This document shows, one piece after another, positions 8,281 to 16,841 of a stretch of 64,000 bases of DNA. Under the pieces are notes generated by a model that worked only from the letters and a program-made list of their open reading frames with translations, was not told the origin of the DNA and made no database searches. The stretch comes from DATAUK01 sp036268295 (lineage in GTDB: Bacteria; Actinomycetota; Actinomycetes; JAFAQI01), in contig DATAUK010000047.1 of assembly GCA_036268295.1 (NCBI GenBank), positions 1 to 64,000 on the forward strand. The letters are read 5' to 3'. Each line of letters starts with the position of its first letter. Within the stretch, counting starts at the first letter, position 1. A program made the position numbers and the translations under genes.

Positions 8281-8753
8281 GTGCCGAGCGCAACGCGCGG
8301 TGTAGCGCGGATAGTCATCGCCGCTTCACCGCAAGAGGTGTACGACGTCGTCTCCGATGTCACCTCGATTGGCGAGCGCAGCCCGAGTGTTATTGCTCCG
8401 AATGGCTCGACGGCGCATCGGCGGCGACCGTCGGCGCACGGTCCAAGGGACACAACCGGCTGGGACTGCTGCGATGGTCGACAACGTCGGTCGTCACCGT
8501 CGCGGAGCCGGGTCGGGAGTTCGCGTTCGTGGTGCTCGCCGGCGAGCGGGACTCGACGCGGTGGCGTTACGTCATCGATAGTGACGACGCGGCGACGACT
8601 CTGACCGAGTCGTATGAGTTCATTTGGTGTCCGGTCGTCAGTCGACTCGCGGAAGCTCCGATCCCGTGCGACAAGCAGCTGGGTCGTGGCATCACGCAGA
8701 CGGTCGAGCGGGTGAAGGCGGTGGCCGAGGCGCGGACGCGCGCCCGCGAGTAG
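8281..8753 (+). pseudogene. SRPBCC/polyketide-cyclase-like protein, frameshifted
   Basis: From the GTG at 8281 the first frame gives VARIVIAASPQEVYDVVSDVTSIGERSP, the usual START-domain beginning. After a one-base loss near 8383 it continues as ECYCSEWLDG, GARSKGHNRLG, REFAFVV and TRWRYVIDS to an Arg/Ala tail ending at 8753. Members of this family bind hydrophobic ligands; the Trp-Arg pattern resembles actinobacterial dimerising cyclase-like proteins. No ribosome site is well placed. The joined length of about 157 residues is normal. Confidence 0.7.
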
Positions 8754-8764
8754 GAGCGACAGGG

Positions 8765-9185
8765 TTAGGTCGGGTCCTCCAGTCGAGTCTTCAAGGCAGC
8801 GTTGTTGGCCGGCATCTCGTTGCGGGCCTCGCGCTGCACGATCAACGGGACGAGGATTCTCCCGATGCCATGCCCCTCGAAGTCGACCGCGATGCTGAGC
8901 GGTGACCGGCCGTCGGCCAGCGGCTCGACCGTGACGTCGACCTGAGCCCGGATCGGTCCATCGATGCCGCGGACCCGCCAGTGCCGCAGCGCATCGCAGT
9001 GCACGACCTCGGAAGTGTTCGCCCGGTCGGCGAAGCCGATCCGGCGAACGGTGACACATCGGTCAGGCGCTGACCCTTGACCAGCCTCAGTGGCCGGAGA
9101 CGACACCTTTCTGCCACTCGACGAAGGTTGAGGCGGTGGCGTAGGCGAAGACGTTCTCCGCTGGGCGTGCGATGTCGGTGGTCAC
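8765..9185 (-). pseudogene. SRPBCC-family protein, frameshifted
   Basis: The likely GTG start at 9185 follows the stop of the upstream SRPBCC gene by 15 bases. The first frame reads ITVTTDIARPAENVFAYATA..EWQKGVVSGH and then meets TGA. One base lost near 9098 gives CVTVRRIGFADR, WRVRGIDGPIRAQVDVTVEPL, VDFEGHGIGRILVPLIV and ARNEMPAN, ending at 8765, which is the normal C-terminus of this family. It forms an operon with 9201-9683 and the ArsR gene. Confidence 0.72.
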
Positions 9186-9200
9186 GGTGATAGGGGCTAT

Positions 9201-9683
9201 TCAGCTGCCCTTGCCGAACAGCGCTGCGTAGCGGTCGAGGTAGAGCGGCCATCCCTGGTCGTGACCGACGCCGTCGGCGAGCGACTCCCAGCCGGGACCG
9301 TGGCGGTCGATGTTACGGTGCTCGAGCTCGACCGTGGTGCGGTCCGGGGCCTCTGCGGTGAAACGGACCTCAACCTCGCTCGCGTGCTCCGCGTCGGTTT
9401 CGAGCTGCCAGGTCGGCCCGATGTCCCAGCTGAACACGACCCGGTTCGGTGGCTCGTAGGCGAGAACGCGGGCCCATCGGCATTCGCTGCCGTCGGAGCC
9501 GCGGTCATAGATGTGGCCGCCGGCCCGGGGCTCGAAGACCGTCTCAGCGATCGGCACGCCGAGCAGGTTGTGCTCAGGAGGCTTGAAGTCACCAAACCGC
9601 TGAATGAACGCCGCGAATGCGTCGTCGATCGACGCGGCGACGACGATCTGCCTCCGGACTACAGCGCTGCCATCAGTGGTCAT
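9201..9683 (-). CDS. AHSA1/SRPBCC-domain protein
   Basis: 160 residues; a START-like fold of the Aha1 (activator of Hsp90 ATPase) family. Visible marks are VVAASIDDAFAAFIQRFGDFKPPEHNLL near the start, FEPRAGGHIYDRGSDG, and VVFSWDIGPTW. Small stand-alone AHSA1 proteins paired with an ArsR regulator are common in actinomycetes, often with unknown ligand. Its ATG overlaps the stop of the upstream ArsR gene (4 bases), so both are co-translated. Confidence 0.85.
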   Translation of the reverse strand: MTTDGSAVVRRQIVVAASIDDAFAAFIQRFGDFKPPEHNLLGVPIAETVFEPRAGGHIYDRGSDGSECRWARVLAYEPPNRVVFSWDIGPTWQLETDAEHASEVEVRFTAEAPDRTTVELEHRNIDRHGPGWESLADGVGHDQGWPLYLDRYAALFGKGS

Positions 9684-10039
9684 GCCTTCTTCTCCTTCGA
9701 GGCCAGTTCCGTATTTCCCTCTACTGCGTCCGCGTAGCTGGACAGCGCCTGGTTCCAGTAGGCATCGAGTTGGTCACGCAACGCAGCGACAGCAGAGGGG
9801 TTCAGTCGATAGATCCGGCGGGTGCCGACCGGGCGTTCGGTGACCAGGTTCGCGTCCTTGAGGATGCGCAGGTGCTGGGACACCGCGGGTCGGCTGACCG
9901 GCAGCAGGTCTGCTAGTTCGCCGACGGGACGTGGTTGGTCCGCCAGGCACTCGATGATGGCAAGCCGAGTCGGATCGCCGAGGGCGTTCCAGCCGTCAGC
10001 CGGATGGTAAGCAACCACGAACGGTAAGTGTTCTCGCAC
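9680..10039 (-). CDS. ArsR-family regulator (metal-independent type)
   Basis: 119 residues: WNALGDPTRLAIIECLADQPRPVGELADLLPVSRPAVSQHLRILKDANLV is a complete ArsR winged helix, followed by a RIYRLNP wing and a C-terminal helix. It has no Cys in the alpha-3 position, so it is not a classical metal sensor. The group typically controls the SRPBCC gene coupled to it, here 9201-9683. It starts at 10039, close to the toxin-antitoxin promoter on the other strand. Confidence 0.88.
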   Translation of the reverse strand: MREHLPFVVAYHPADGWNALGDPTRLAIIECLADQPRPVGELADLLPVSRPAVSQHLRILKDANLVTERPVGTRRIYRLNPSAVAALRDQLDAYWNQALSSYADAVEGNTELASKEKKA

Positions 10040-10080
10040 GGACTGCCTATGTCAACAGTAGCCTCAATGCGCTGAATATT

Positions 10081-10097
10081 TGATATCGCGCTATCAT
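10081..10097 (+). promoter_or_regulatory. Toxin-antitoxin promoter/operator (leaderless)
   Basis: TGATA-tcgcgc-TATCA (10081-10096) overlaps a -10 box TATCAT at 10092-10097. Seven bases separate it from the ATG at 10105, so the transcript probably begins at the start codon. The palindrome is the natural site for autoregulation by the VapB-type antitoxin, and it is preserved at 8058. Confidence 0.65.
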
Positions 10098-10104
10098 CGT
10101 GTGC

Positions 10105-10353
10105 ATGGCTCAGTTGATTGTTCGTCAGCTCGACGAGGACGTGAAGCTCGCTTTGCAGCGACGTGCAAAAGCGCACGACCGCTCGACTGAGGAAGAGGTC
10201 CGCGAGATTCTCCGCGCCGCAGTCCACGCAGGGCAGCCCGCTCCGGTCAAGCTTGGGTCGGTGATATCGGGCCGCTTCCGTGGACACGGGCTGCGCGAGG
10301 ACATCGCCGAGTTGCGTGGGCAGACGGTGCAACCTGCTCAGTTCGACGCGTGA
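10105..10353 (+). CDS. VapB/FitA-type antitoxin
   Basis: 82 residues from the ATG at 10105; a GTG two codons earlier is possible. The N-terminal ribbon-helix-helix is clear (MAQLIVRQLDEDVKLALQRRA, then RSTEEEVREILRAAV), as in FitA-like antitoxins. The C-terminal part (GSVISGRFRG..DIAELRG) should occupy the toxin active site. Its stop overlaps the toxin start (GTGA). The complex is expected to repress its own promoter. Confidence 0.88.
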   Translation: MAQLIVRQLDEDVKLALQRRAKAHDRSTEEEVREILRAAVHAGQPAPVKLGSVISGRFRGHGLREDIAELRGQTVQPAQFDA

Positions 10354-10772
10354 TCATCCTTGACACGAACGTGCTCTCAGCCCTGATGCGAGACCGACCC
10401 GACACCGCCGTCATCACCTGGCTCGACGAACAACCGACCGAGTCGATCTGGACTACCGCGATCACCGTCCTCGAGGTGCGAGCCGGCCTGGAGCTGCTGC
10501 GGGCGAGTCGTCGCCGCACTCAGTTAGAGCTTGCCTTCGACCAGCTTCTCCGTGATGACCTGGACGGTCGCGTCCTCGCGTTCGATACCGCTGGTGCGAA
10601 CGCGGCCTGCATCGCCGTCGCAGCAGCCCAACGCCGCGGCCGGCCCGCCGAGATTCGCGACTGCCAAATCGCAGGGATCGCGCTCGCTCGACGCGCCACC
10701 CTCGCGACCCGCAACGTCCCGCACTTCGAGCCTCTCGGCGTCAACGTTGTCGACCCGTGGGACGAGGGCTAA
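10350..10772 (+). CDS. PIN-domain VapC/FitB-type ribonuclease toxin
   Basis: 140 residues, GTG start overlapping the antitoxin stop. PIN-domain acidic residues are present: D5 (IILDTNVLS), E42 (TVLEVRAGLE) and D104 (IRDCQIAGIA), plus the late LATRNVPHFEPLG motif with Thr-Arg-Asn. It is the usual length of FitB/VapC toxins, which cleave tRNA or other RNAs when free of antitoxin. Fragments matching its last third occur at 30557-30600 and 36214-36309. Confidence 0.9.
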   Translation: MIILDTNVLSALMRDRPDTAVITWLDEQPTESIWTTAITVLEVRAGLELLRASRRRTQLELAFDQLLRDDLDGRVLAFDTAGANAACIAVAAAQRRGRPAEIRDCQIAGIALARRATLATRNVPHFEPLGVNVVDPWDEG

Positions 10773-10861
10773 CACCACTCCCCCACAACTCGGATTCACC
10801 GATCGGACCGGCTCCGCACTACCGGTGGTTGCTGGTCGATCACGGTCGTTCTGTCTCCCAG

Positions 10862-10882
10862 CGCAACCAGAGAGCAACCCAA
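10862..10882 (+). repeat. Short direct repeat, right copy
   Basis: Nearly identical to 383-402: a tandem of GMGCAAYC half sites around AGA. It lies about 90 bases after the toxin stop, on the same strand as the left copy. Confidence 0.35.
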
Positions 10883-11019
10883 GATCATTTGCTGAGCAAA
10901 GGCGCAGGACGCTAGAAACCCTTAGTCCAGGATGTATTACGAGATTTTAAATGTGCGTGGATCTCTGACCTGCTCGTTTGGCCCGAAAATGCCCTCTGAG
11001 CTGGGAGAACACCGTTGCA

Positions 11020-11130
11020 GGACGACGCCTGCCGGTCCGTCTCGCTGCAACTCACGGATCGACACTTGCCCCAGCCGCCGATCCCTCCTGACCTGCTCGA
11101 ACAACCCCACCCGCGACCGCACCCTGACCG
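11020..11130 (-). pseudogene. N-terminal relic of an IS21-type transposase (IstA)
   Basis: The minus strand reads RVGLFEQVRRDRRLGQVSIREL, close to the first residues of many actinobacterial IS21 transposases (FEQIRRDRR..SIRELARRHGVHRRTVRQAL). After small indels, GGCAGGCGTCGTCC would correspond to RQAxx. No further transposase or IstB sequence is present. It sits in an AT-richer, gene-free stretch (10773-11544). Confidence 0.45.
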
Positions 11131-11273
11131 ACCTCCCTGCCGCCGACGACAGGGACGATCTGAACGAAGAGGTGGGGCCAACATCCGTGACGACACACCG
11201 CACCACCCGGCGGGATGACCACCACCCCAGGCCGCCAACATTCATGCAGAACGAAGACCGAAGTAGGGCCAGG

Positions 11274-11390
11274 TCAGGTGATCACACGCACAACGGCGAC
11301 GACCTCAACGCTCGTCGCGATCAGCGAGGCGGTGAGCTTGCCGGTTCCGGCGCCAAGGTCGAACACTCGCGGCCCGGGGGCATCACTTCG
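11274..11390 (-). pseudogene. SAM-methyltransferase motif I fragment
   Basis: One frame reads GPRVFDLGAGTGKLTASLIA followed by TSVEVVA and a stop at 11274, matching motif I and strand 2 of class I methyltransferases. No start codon or other motif is attached, so it is an internal fragment left by deletion or insertion. Confidence 0.55.
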
Positions 11391-11544
11391 GATCGGCTAC
11401 AGCGGGAGCCGGACACGCCAGCGAAACGGAGCCAGTACCGGCCTAGGTGATCAGGTTGTTTGCCGCTGTTGCCCCTGACGGTGGAGCGGCGGTGGCCAGC
11501 CCGGTAGAAGATCACTCGGCACTGGGTCGACCGAGGTGTCTGGC

Positions 11545-12312
11545 TCACAACACGGACGCGAGGAATGCAGCGGTCCGTTCATGTTTAGGCGCCGAGAATA
11601 CTTGCTTGGCCGGGCCGGTTTCGACGATCTCTCCGTCCACCATGAAGACCGCGGTATCCCCGACTTCTCGGCCGAACCCGATCTCGTGCGTCACGACGAT
11701 CATCGTCATCCCTGACTCGGCCAGCTCCCGCATCACCTGCAGGACCTCGCCTACCAGTTCGGGATCCAGGGCTGAGGTCGGCTCGTCGAACAGCATCACC
11801 TTTGGCTCCATGGCGAGCGCTCGAGCGATGGCCACTCGTTGTTGCTGTCCACCTGATAGCTGTGCCGGGTATGCACTGACCTTCCCAGCCATGCCGACCC
11901 GGGCCAGAAAGGTCCTCGCCCTTTCTTCCACATCCTGCTTGGGAAGGTGCTTGACGTACTTCGGGCCCTCCATCACGTTTTCAAGCACGGTCAGGTTGTG
12001 AAACAGGTTGAATCGCTGGAACACCATTCCGAGATGAGCACGTTGCTGACGCAGACGCCGGTCTGCCAGTTCGTGAAGCGTGTCTCCTACCAGCTCATAA
12101 CCCATCAGCTCGCCGTCGATGAGGACAACGCCCTCATCTGGGCGCTCGAGGAAGTTGATACAGCGGGCAAGGGTCGTCTTTCCTGCTCCCGAAGGACCAA
12201 GAATTACCACAACCTCGCCCCTCTTGACCTCGAGCGACGCGTTCCTCAGTACCCACTGGGATTCGAACTTCTTTCCCAGTCCGGCCACCTCCACAAGCGG
12301 TCGCTCGTTCAT
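11545..12312 (-). CDS. Polar amino acid ABC transporter ATP-binding protein
   Basis: 255 residues from the ATG at 12312, which overlaps the permease stop; the longer frame to 12477 lies inside the permease gene. Walker A is GPSGAGKTT, the Q-loop follows GMVFQRFNLF, the signature is LSGGQQQR, Walker B is VMLFDEPTSALDPEL and the switch His is VVTHEIGF. It is a GlnQ/HisP-type ATPase (PAAT family), third gene of the binding protein-permease-ATPase operon. With the ureohydrolases nearby, the substrate may be arginine or another guanidino compound (inference). Confidence 0.92.
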   Translation of the reverse strand: MNERPLVEVAGLGKKFESQWVLRNASLEVKRGEVVVILGPSGAGKTTLARCINFLERPDEGVVLIDGELMGYELVGDTLHELADRRLRQQRAHLGMVFQRFNLFHNLTVLENVMEGPKYVKHLPKQDVEERARTFLARVGMAGKVSAYPAQLSGGQQQRVAIARALAMEPKVMLFDEPTSALDPELVGEVLQVMRELAESGMTMIVVTHEIGFGREVGDTAVFMVDGEIVETGPAKQVFSAPKHERTAAFLASVL

Positions 12313-13271
12313 ACCCTCACGCTCCGCTCTTTGCGGGAGTTCATGGTGTGCGTGACGGCCCGCAAGATCCACTGCTCGACGAGCGCCCGGGGGCGCCCTC
12401 CTTGCGAGGACCTGCCGTAGTAACGCTCTAAGTAGTACTGACCAATCGTCAGTATTGACGTCATGATCAGGTACCAAGCACTCGCGACGATCAGCAGCTC
12501 CATGACCTGGGTGGTGACCTGGTAAATCTGCTCCGAACTCTCGAGCAGCTCCGAATAGGAGACAATCGAGGCGAGGGAGGTGAACTTCAACATTCCGATC
12601 GTTTCGTTGCCTAGGGTTGGCAGAATTATCCGCAGCGCCTGCGGCAAAATGATCCGGCGGTACATATGGGTCGGTGCGGCTCCGAGCGCCATCGCGGCTT
12701 CTCGCTGGCCGGGATCAACGGCCAGAATGCCTCCCCGGATGATCTCACTCAAGTAGGCGCCTTCGTTCACGCCGAGTCCGAGGAGCGCCGCCATGAGCGG
12801 TGAAATGATATTGATGGTTTGCTCATGGAAGACACCCGGAATGGAAATGCTCGGGAAGATCAAGGCGAGGTTGAACCACAGCAGTAGCTGTACCAGTACA
12901 GGAGTGCCTCGGAAGAACCATACATACAGCCATGCCGTGCCGCTAAGCACGCGGTTTGTCGACAAGCGGCAAACTCCGCCTAGCGTCCCGAGCAGCAGTC
13001 CGAGAGCCATGGCGAGCACGGTGAGAAGAACCGTTCGTTCAACTCCGGTAGTGATCTCGTGCTGGCCGAAATAGTGGCCTACTGCACTCCAGTTAAAGTT
13101 GGCACTCGCAACGGAGTAGCAGAAAAACCCAAGCACAGCTAGCACCACGCCGCCGCTGATCACCCGTGCTATCGAGACTCGCTTCCGGCGCGGAAGCTCG
13201 CTCAGGGCGGTTGCGCCCAGGGTGGGCGCCTGGTTCTCGGTCATCTTGGCCGGGACACCGATTCTCCTCAT
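12309..13271 (-). CDS. Polar amino acid ABC transporter permease
   Basis: 320 residues; a HisM/GlnP-type inner-membrane subunit with about five membrane helices. A long N-terminus precedes the first helix. The EAA loop EAAMALGAAPTHMYRRIILPQALRIILP contacts the ATPase. VWFFRGTPVLVQLLLWF is the family signature. Start 13271 is not preceded by a clear ribosome site; MTENQ at 13244 is an alternative. A 55-base gap separates it from the binding-protein gene, and its stop overlaps the ATPase start. Confidence 0.9.
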   Translation of the reverse strand: MRRIGVPAKMTENQAPTLGATALSELPRRKRVSIARVISGGVVLAVLGFFCYSVASANFNWSAVGHYFGQHEITTGVERTVLLTVLAMALGLLLGTLGGVCRLSTNRVLSGTAWLYVWFFRGTPVLVQLLLWFNLALIFPSISIPGVFHEQTINIISPLMAALLGLGVNEGAYLSEIIRGGILAVDPGQREAAMALGAAPTHMYRRIILPQALRIILPTLGNETIGMLKFTSLASIVSYSELLESSEQIYQVTTQVMELLIVASAWYLIMTSILTIGQYYLERYYGRSSQGGRPRALVEQWILRAVTHTMNSRKERSVRV

Positions 13272-13326
13272 CTGTTCGAATACCGTTCCCGATCATCGAG
13301 AACGCGGCCGAGCGGATGCTGGCTGC

Positions 13327-14331
13327 TCACGGAATCGGCGGGCCCTGATTGAGAGTGGCTTGGGACAGGGCCGAGTCCGAGACACCCCATTTGGCAAGCA
13401 CCTTCGCGTACTGTCCATTGGCGATGATCGCATTCATCCCTGCCATAAGGGCCGGCTCGAGCGGGCTGTTCTTGAGGAAAATGACACCGTAATCCGTCGG
13501 GTAATACGACGGTCCAACAATCTGCCACTGCCCCGAGTCCGCCACACCTTGCTGGTGCCCGAGGAAATACCGAGCAGCCTCGATGCCCTCATCGAACACT
13601 GCGACACATCGCCCGTCTTTCACGCTCAGATAATCCTGTGCATTCGAACTCGACAATACTTGTTTAATACTCGAGCTCGAACCGCAGTACTTCTTGCTCA
13701 GCGCCTGTATCTCCTGGATGTAGTCGGTCCCATCGACGGTAGCCACCGACTTGCCGCACAATCCGCTGGCGTCTTTAATATTGTACTTCTGCGCGTTGGC
13801 CTTGGTGGTCAAGATCGGGGTGCCGGTCTTAAAGTAATCAATGAAAGAGAAGGTGCCTCGGCGCGACGCCGCATCGTATGCTCCCGAAATCACAAACTGC
13901 GCGCGCCCGGACTGCAAGCTTGTAAACAGGTCCGGGAATGAGACGTTGGTGAACTTGATCTTCACGCCAAGCACGCCTGCCAGCGCCTGCGCCATGCCAA
14001 TATCGATGCCCTCTGGATTATGTGTTCCCGGGGCGTAGAACTCCATCGGCACGTAAGGAATGTTGACGTAATCGTTAAGGACGCCCGACTGCTGGACCGA
14101 CGCCGGCAGCAGTTTCCTCGCCGATTCCACGACACCGGTTGTCGCGCCGCCACTCGCGTTCGGCGAACTACTGGGCGCTCCGGAGCTCGACGCAGGACCG
14201 CTGCCGCTACTACTACTGCCGCAGCCCGCTGCTAAGACACATAGGCACACTGCCATCAGTGACGACGCGACGGTCACAGCCTTGCCGCGGCCGACCGACC
14301 CACGGTCCCGCACCCGGACATTACTCAACAT
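13327..14331 (-). CDS. Amino-acid-binding lipoprotein of the ABC transporter
   Basis: 334 residues with a strong AAGGAGG before the ATG. The signal peptide ends in a lipobox LAAGC (Cys about residue 37), then a Ser/Gly linker. The SBP_bac_3 fold follows: PMEFYAPGTHNPEGIDIGMAQALA, FPDLFTSLQSGRAQFVISG, IDYFKTGTPIL, then a second lobe with GTDYIQEI. Four further Cys residues in the mature part could form disulfides. It is the first gene of the importer operon. Ligand choice cannot be read from sequence alone. Confidence 0.9.
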   Translation of the reverse strand: MLSNVRVRDRGSVGRGKAVTVASSLMAVCLCVLAAGCGSSSSGSGPASSSGAPSSSPNASGGATTGVVESARKLLPASVQQSGVLNDYVNIPYVPMEFYAPGTHNPEGIDIGMAQALAGVLGVKIKFTNVSFPDLFTSLQSGRAQFVISGAYDAASRRGTFSFIDYFKTGTPILTTKANAQKYNIKDASGLCGKSVATVDGTDYIQEIQALSKKYCGSSSSIKQVLSSSNAQDYLSVKDGRCVAVFDEGIEAARYFLGHQQGVADSGQWQIVGPSYYPTDYGVIFLKNSPLEPALMAGMNAIIANGQYAKVLAKWGVSDSALSQATLNQGPPIP

Positions 14332-15009
14332 GCTTCCTCCTTAGGATGCCTTAGAAATCGGGTCTACCGCCCAGCCTGGATGTCCAATTCGGAGTGCACC
14401 GGATGGGTTGGCCAGCCGCGAGACGACTGGTGTTTCACGTTCTGCGAAAGCGGTGTGTGGTGCGCGAGCAGGAACGCGACCGTCTGAGCAGTCACCGCCG
14501 TCCTTCATCAAGGCCGCAGCCGGGGCTGCGTATCGGCTTGTTGTTTCGGTGAACGCGCACGGCCCGCCGAACAAGGTCCTCGGTAGGCCGTGATTCGAAG
14601 TCCCGAGCCGCTGTCACCGTCATCCTTCGCGTGAAGTATTTCGTCGAGCCAGACTGGTCGCACTGAGCTACCCACGTGCCTGTCTAGAGGCCACATGAGA
14701 CCACCTGCCACCTCGCCTGGTTCCAAGGCGCGCATCGCATCTAGCTGAACTAGCCCAATCCCTTCTCACCGGACCGTGGACGCCAGCTCCTACTCGTCAC
14801 AACTACGAATTTGCAGGCCGAGGCCCGCACTTGCTAGCAACATAGTCACGAAGCGCCGCTTACGCAAGGCACGTTTTCGTTACACCTGCCTGATGGCCAG
14901 TAAAATTGCCTCATGACCTGGGACCGCCTGGCCGCAGTGCGGATGCATCACTCACCTGAACACGACAGTCACCGTCGCTCGCGAGCAAGGTCATCACCGG
15001 GAGTTGGTG
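14332..15009. other. Gene-free region upstream of the importer operon
   Basis: 678 bases between the binding-protein start and the stop of the PucR gene. The only open frame (14913-15371) is antisense to PucR. No tRNA or strong hairpin was found. It probably holds the importer promoter and regulator sites. Confidence 0.5.
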
Positions 15010-16599
15010 TCAAACCTCATCGTGGCGGAGTTGAAGCGCCGCCCAGAGTTCCATCCGGGTATCGGCTGAGCTCAGCCGTACCCCGAGAACCTCCTCTACT
15101 CGCCCGATCCGGTTTCGCAACGTGTGTCGATGGACACCCATCGCGGCCGACGTCGGTTCCCATTGACCGGAGTGCTCAAGCCAGCACCGCAGGGTCAGAA
15201 TCAGGTCGCCTCGGTGGGTCCGGTCGTATTCGAGCAGTGGGCCTAACGCCTCGGCGGCGAATGCGCGAGCGGCTGCGCGAGGAAGCACATCGAGTAGTCG
15301 TTTCGGGGCGGGCCGATTGGAATCGATCACCTGACAATCGGTTCGCATGGCCTCGGCGAGTGCGGACATAGCCTGACGTTGGGCGAGACCGAGGTCTTGG
15401 GGGTCGACCGGGCCGGCCAGACCGATGACGAGGTCGGGAACGTCGCTCACGATGGGCTTAACCAGGTCCAGCCCCGCTCCCGCCGGTGCGTCGAGCACCG
15501 CGACCTGGCTCTCGTTATCGGCGGCTACTACCGCAGTGCCCAAACTCTCACGCAGCGCTAACCATGCCCGTTGCCGAGGTTGGTCGCCGGCCACTCGGCT
15601 CCCGGCCGCCAGCACGAAAACCGGTCCAGTCGGCACGGCGATTCCGATGAGGGCGGCCAGTAGCTCGGCGGTGCGGTTGTCACTGCGAAGGAGCGCCTGG
15701 GCATACTTTGTCCGGAGCCGCTGACTCAGGTCGAGTTCGCCTTGCTCGCGATCCAAGATCAAGGTCATTATGACGCTGGCGAGGTTGATCACGCGACGCT
15801 GTGTGGCGGTCGGCGGCACTTGACGGCCGATGATGAGGGACCCGCAGTGGCGATCTCCGGCCTGCAGGCGGTAGGCAAGGACCGATTCGGTGGCCGACAA
15901 CAACGGAAGCACGTTCGGGCCGCGCGCACTCAGAGACGCCCGAACACCGCTCAACAACTCCTCCACACGATCAAGTGGTGCATTCGGTGTCGAGTCAAGA
16001 ATCGTTCCAGTCGGCCCAATCACCAGGATCCATGCGTTCAGCAACGTTGCGAGCCGGGCGGTCATCCCTGCCAGGCCACCTCGTCCCACGGCGTCCCGGG
16101 CGAGCAGCTCCTGCGCGTCGAGGGTTTCCGACAGTCGAGCCAAGCTCTGGGAGGCGAGCGCATACGCGATCGTTTTGGTGACGGTCAGGAAGGTAACTTC
16201 TCCCGGCACCCGCAACAGCGGCAGGCCGTGGCAATTGGCCGCGGCCACCAGCTCGGGCGGGACTTCTGGATATGTGGCGAGGTCCGCGGTCTGAGGAGCG
16301 GCGAGGACCGCCAACGCCGCCGCCCCGGACTCGACGAGCCGTTGTACGTACAGATCTGCGGTGCAACTTCCGTTGCGAAGCCACAATCCGAGGGTGAGCA
16401 CCAGTTCTCCGCCGTCGAGCCACGGTCCGGGATTGGGCAATTCGCTCACATAGACCCAGGTGATCAGCCGTTCAGAAATATCAGCGCTTCCGATGACCTC
16501 CAAGCCCAAGGTTGTGTCACGGATGAGACTGCGAAGTGGAAGGGTAGCCGTCAGCTCCTTGGGCAGCCTGCTGTGGAGGTCCTCTGTGGCTCCAGGCAT
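15010..16599 (-). CDS. PucR-family transcriptional regulator 1
   Basis: 529 residues. The N-terminal PucR domain (residues about 15-150) has TWVYVSELPNPGPWLDGGELVLTLG and LPLLRVP. A GGDEF-like middle follows. The C-terminal PucR helix-turn-helix is complete (LILTLRCWLEHSGQWEPTSAAMGVHRHTLRNRIGRVEEVLGV). The family controls purine/ureide, proline, GABA and other amino-acid catabolic genes. It reads toward the importer operon and is divergent from the amidohydrolase (start 16842), so it may regulate both. Confidence 0.9.
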   Translation of the reverse strand: MPGATEDLHSRLPKELTATLPLRSLIRDTTLGLEVIGSADISERLITWVYVSELPNPGPWLDGGELVLTLGLWLRNGSCTADLYVQRLVESGAAALAVLAAPQTADLATYPEVPPELVAAANCHGLPLLRVPGEVTFLTVTKTIAYALASQSLARLSETLDAQELLARDAVGRGGLAGMTARLATLLNAWILVIGPTGTILDSTPNAPLDRVEELLSGVRASLSARGPNVLPLLSATESVLAYRLQAGDRHCGSLIIGRQVPPTATQRRVINLASVIMTLILDREQGELDLSQRLRTKYAQALLRSDNRTAELLAALIGIAVPTGPVFVLAAGSRVAGDQPRQRAWLALRESLGTAVVAADNESQVAVLDAPAGAGLDLVKPIVSDVPDLVIGLAGPVDPQDLGLAQRQAMSALAEAMRTDCQVIDSNRPAPKRLLDVLPRAAARAFAAEALGPLLEYDRTHRGDLILTLRCWLEHSGQWEPTSAAMGVHRHTLRNRIGRVEEVLGVRLSSADTRMELWAALQLRHDEV

Positions 16600-16841
16600 G
16601 GACCTCCCACCGACGGTGCGCTGATCAGCCGCGATCTTTGCGGGCAGCCCGATTTTATCGGGACGCGCCTGGTGAGTGTAGTTGGACAGATTGGAGTGTT
16701 GTCACATTCGATTTTGGACGATTACGCCACTTCCTCGTGGCTTGCAACTCTTCTAGCGTTGGAGCGAGCCGCCAAACAGGCGGAGCGCGGAGGTTACGAT
16801 CGCCGGCCTAGAGCCGGGGTTGTTGATCGTAGGGAGTCATG

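Noticed and set aside
14913..15371. 152-aa plus-strand ORF
   Set aside because: Antisense to the PucR C-terminus, without motifs.
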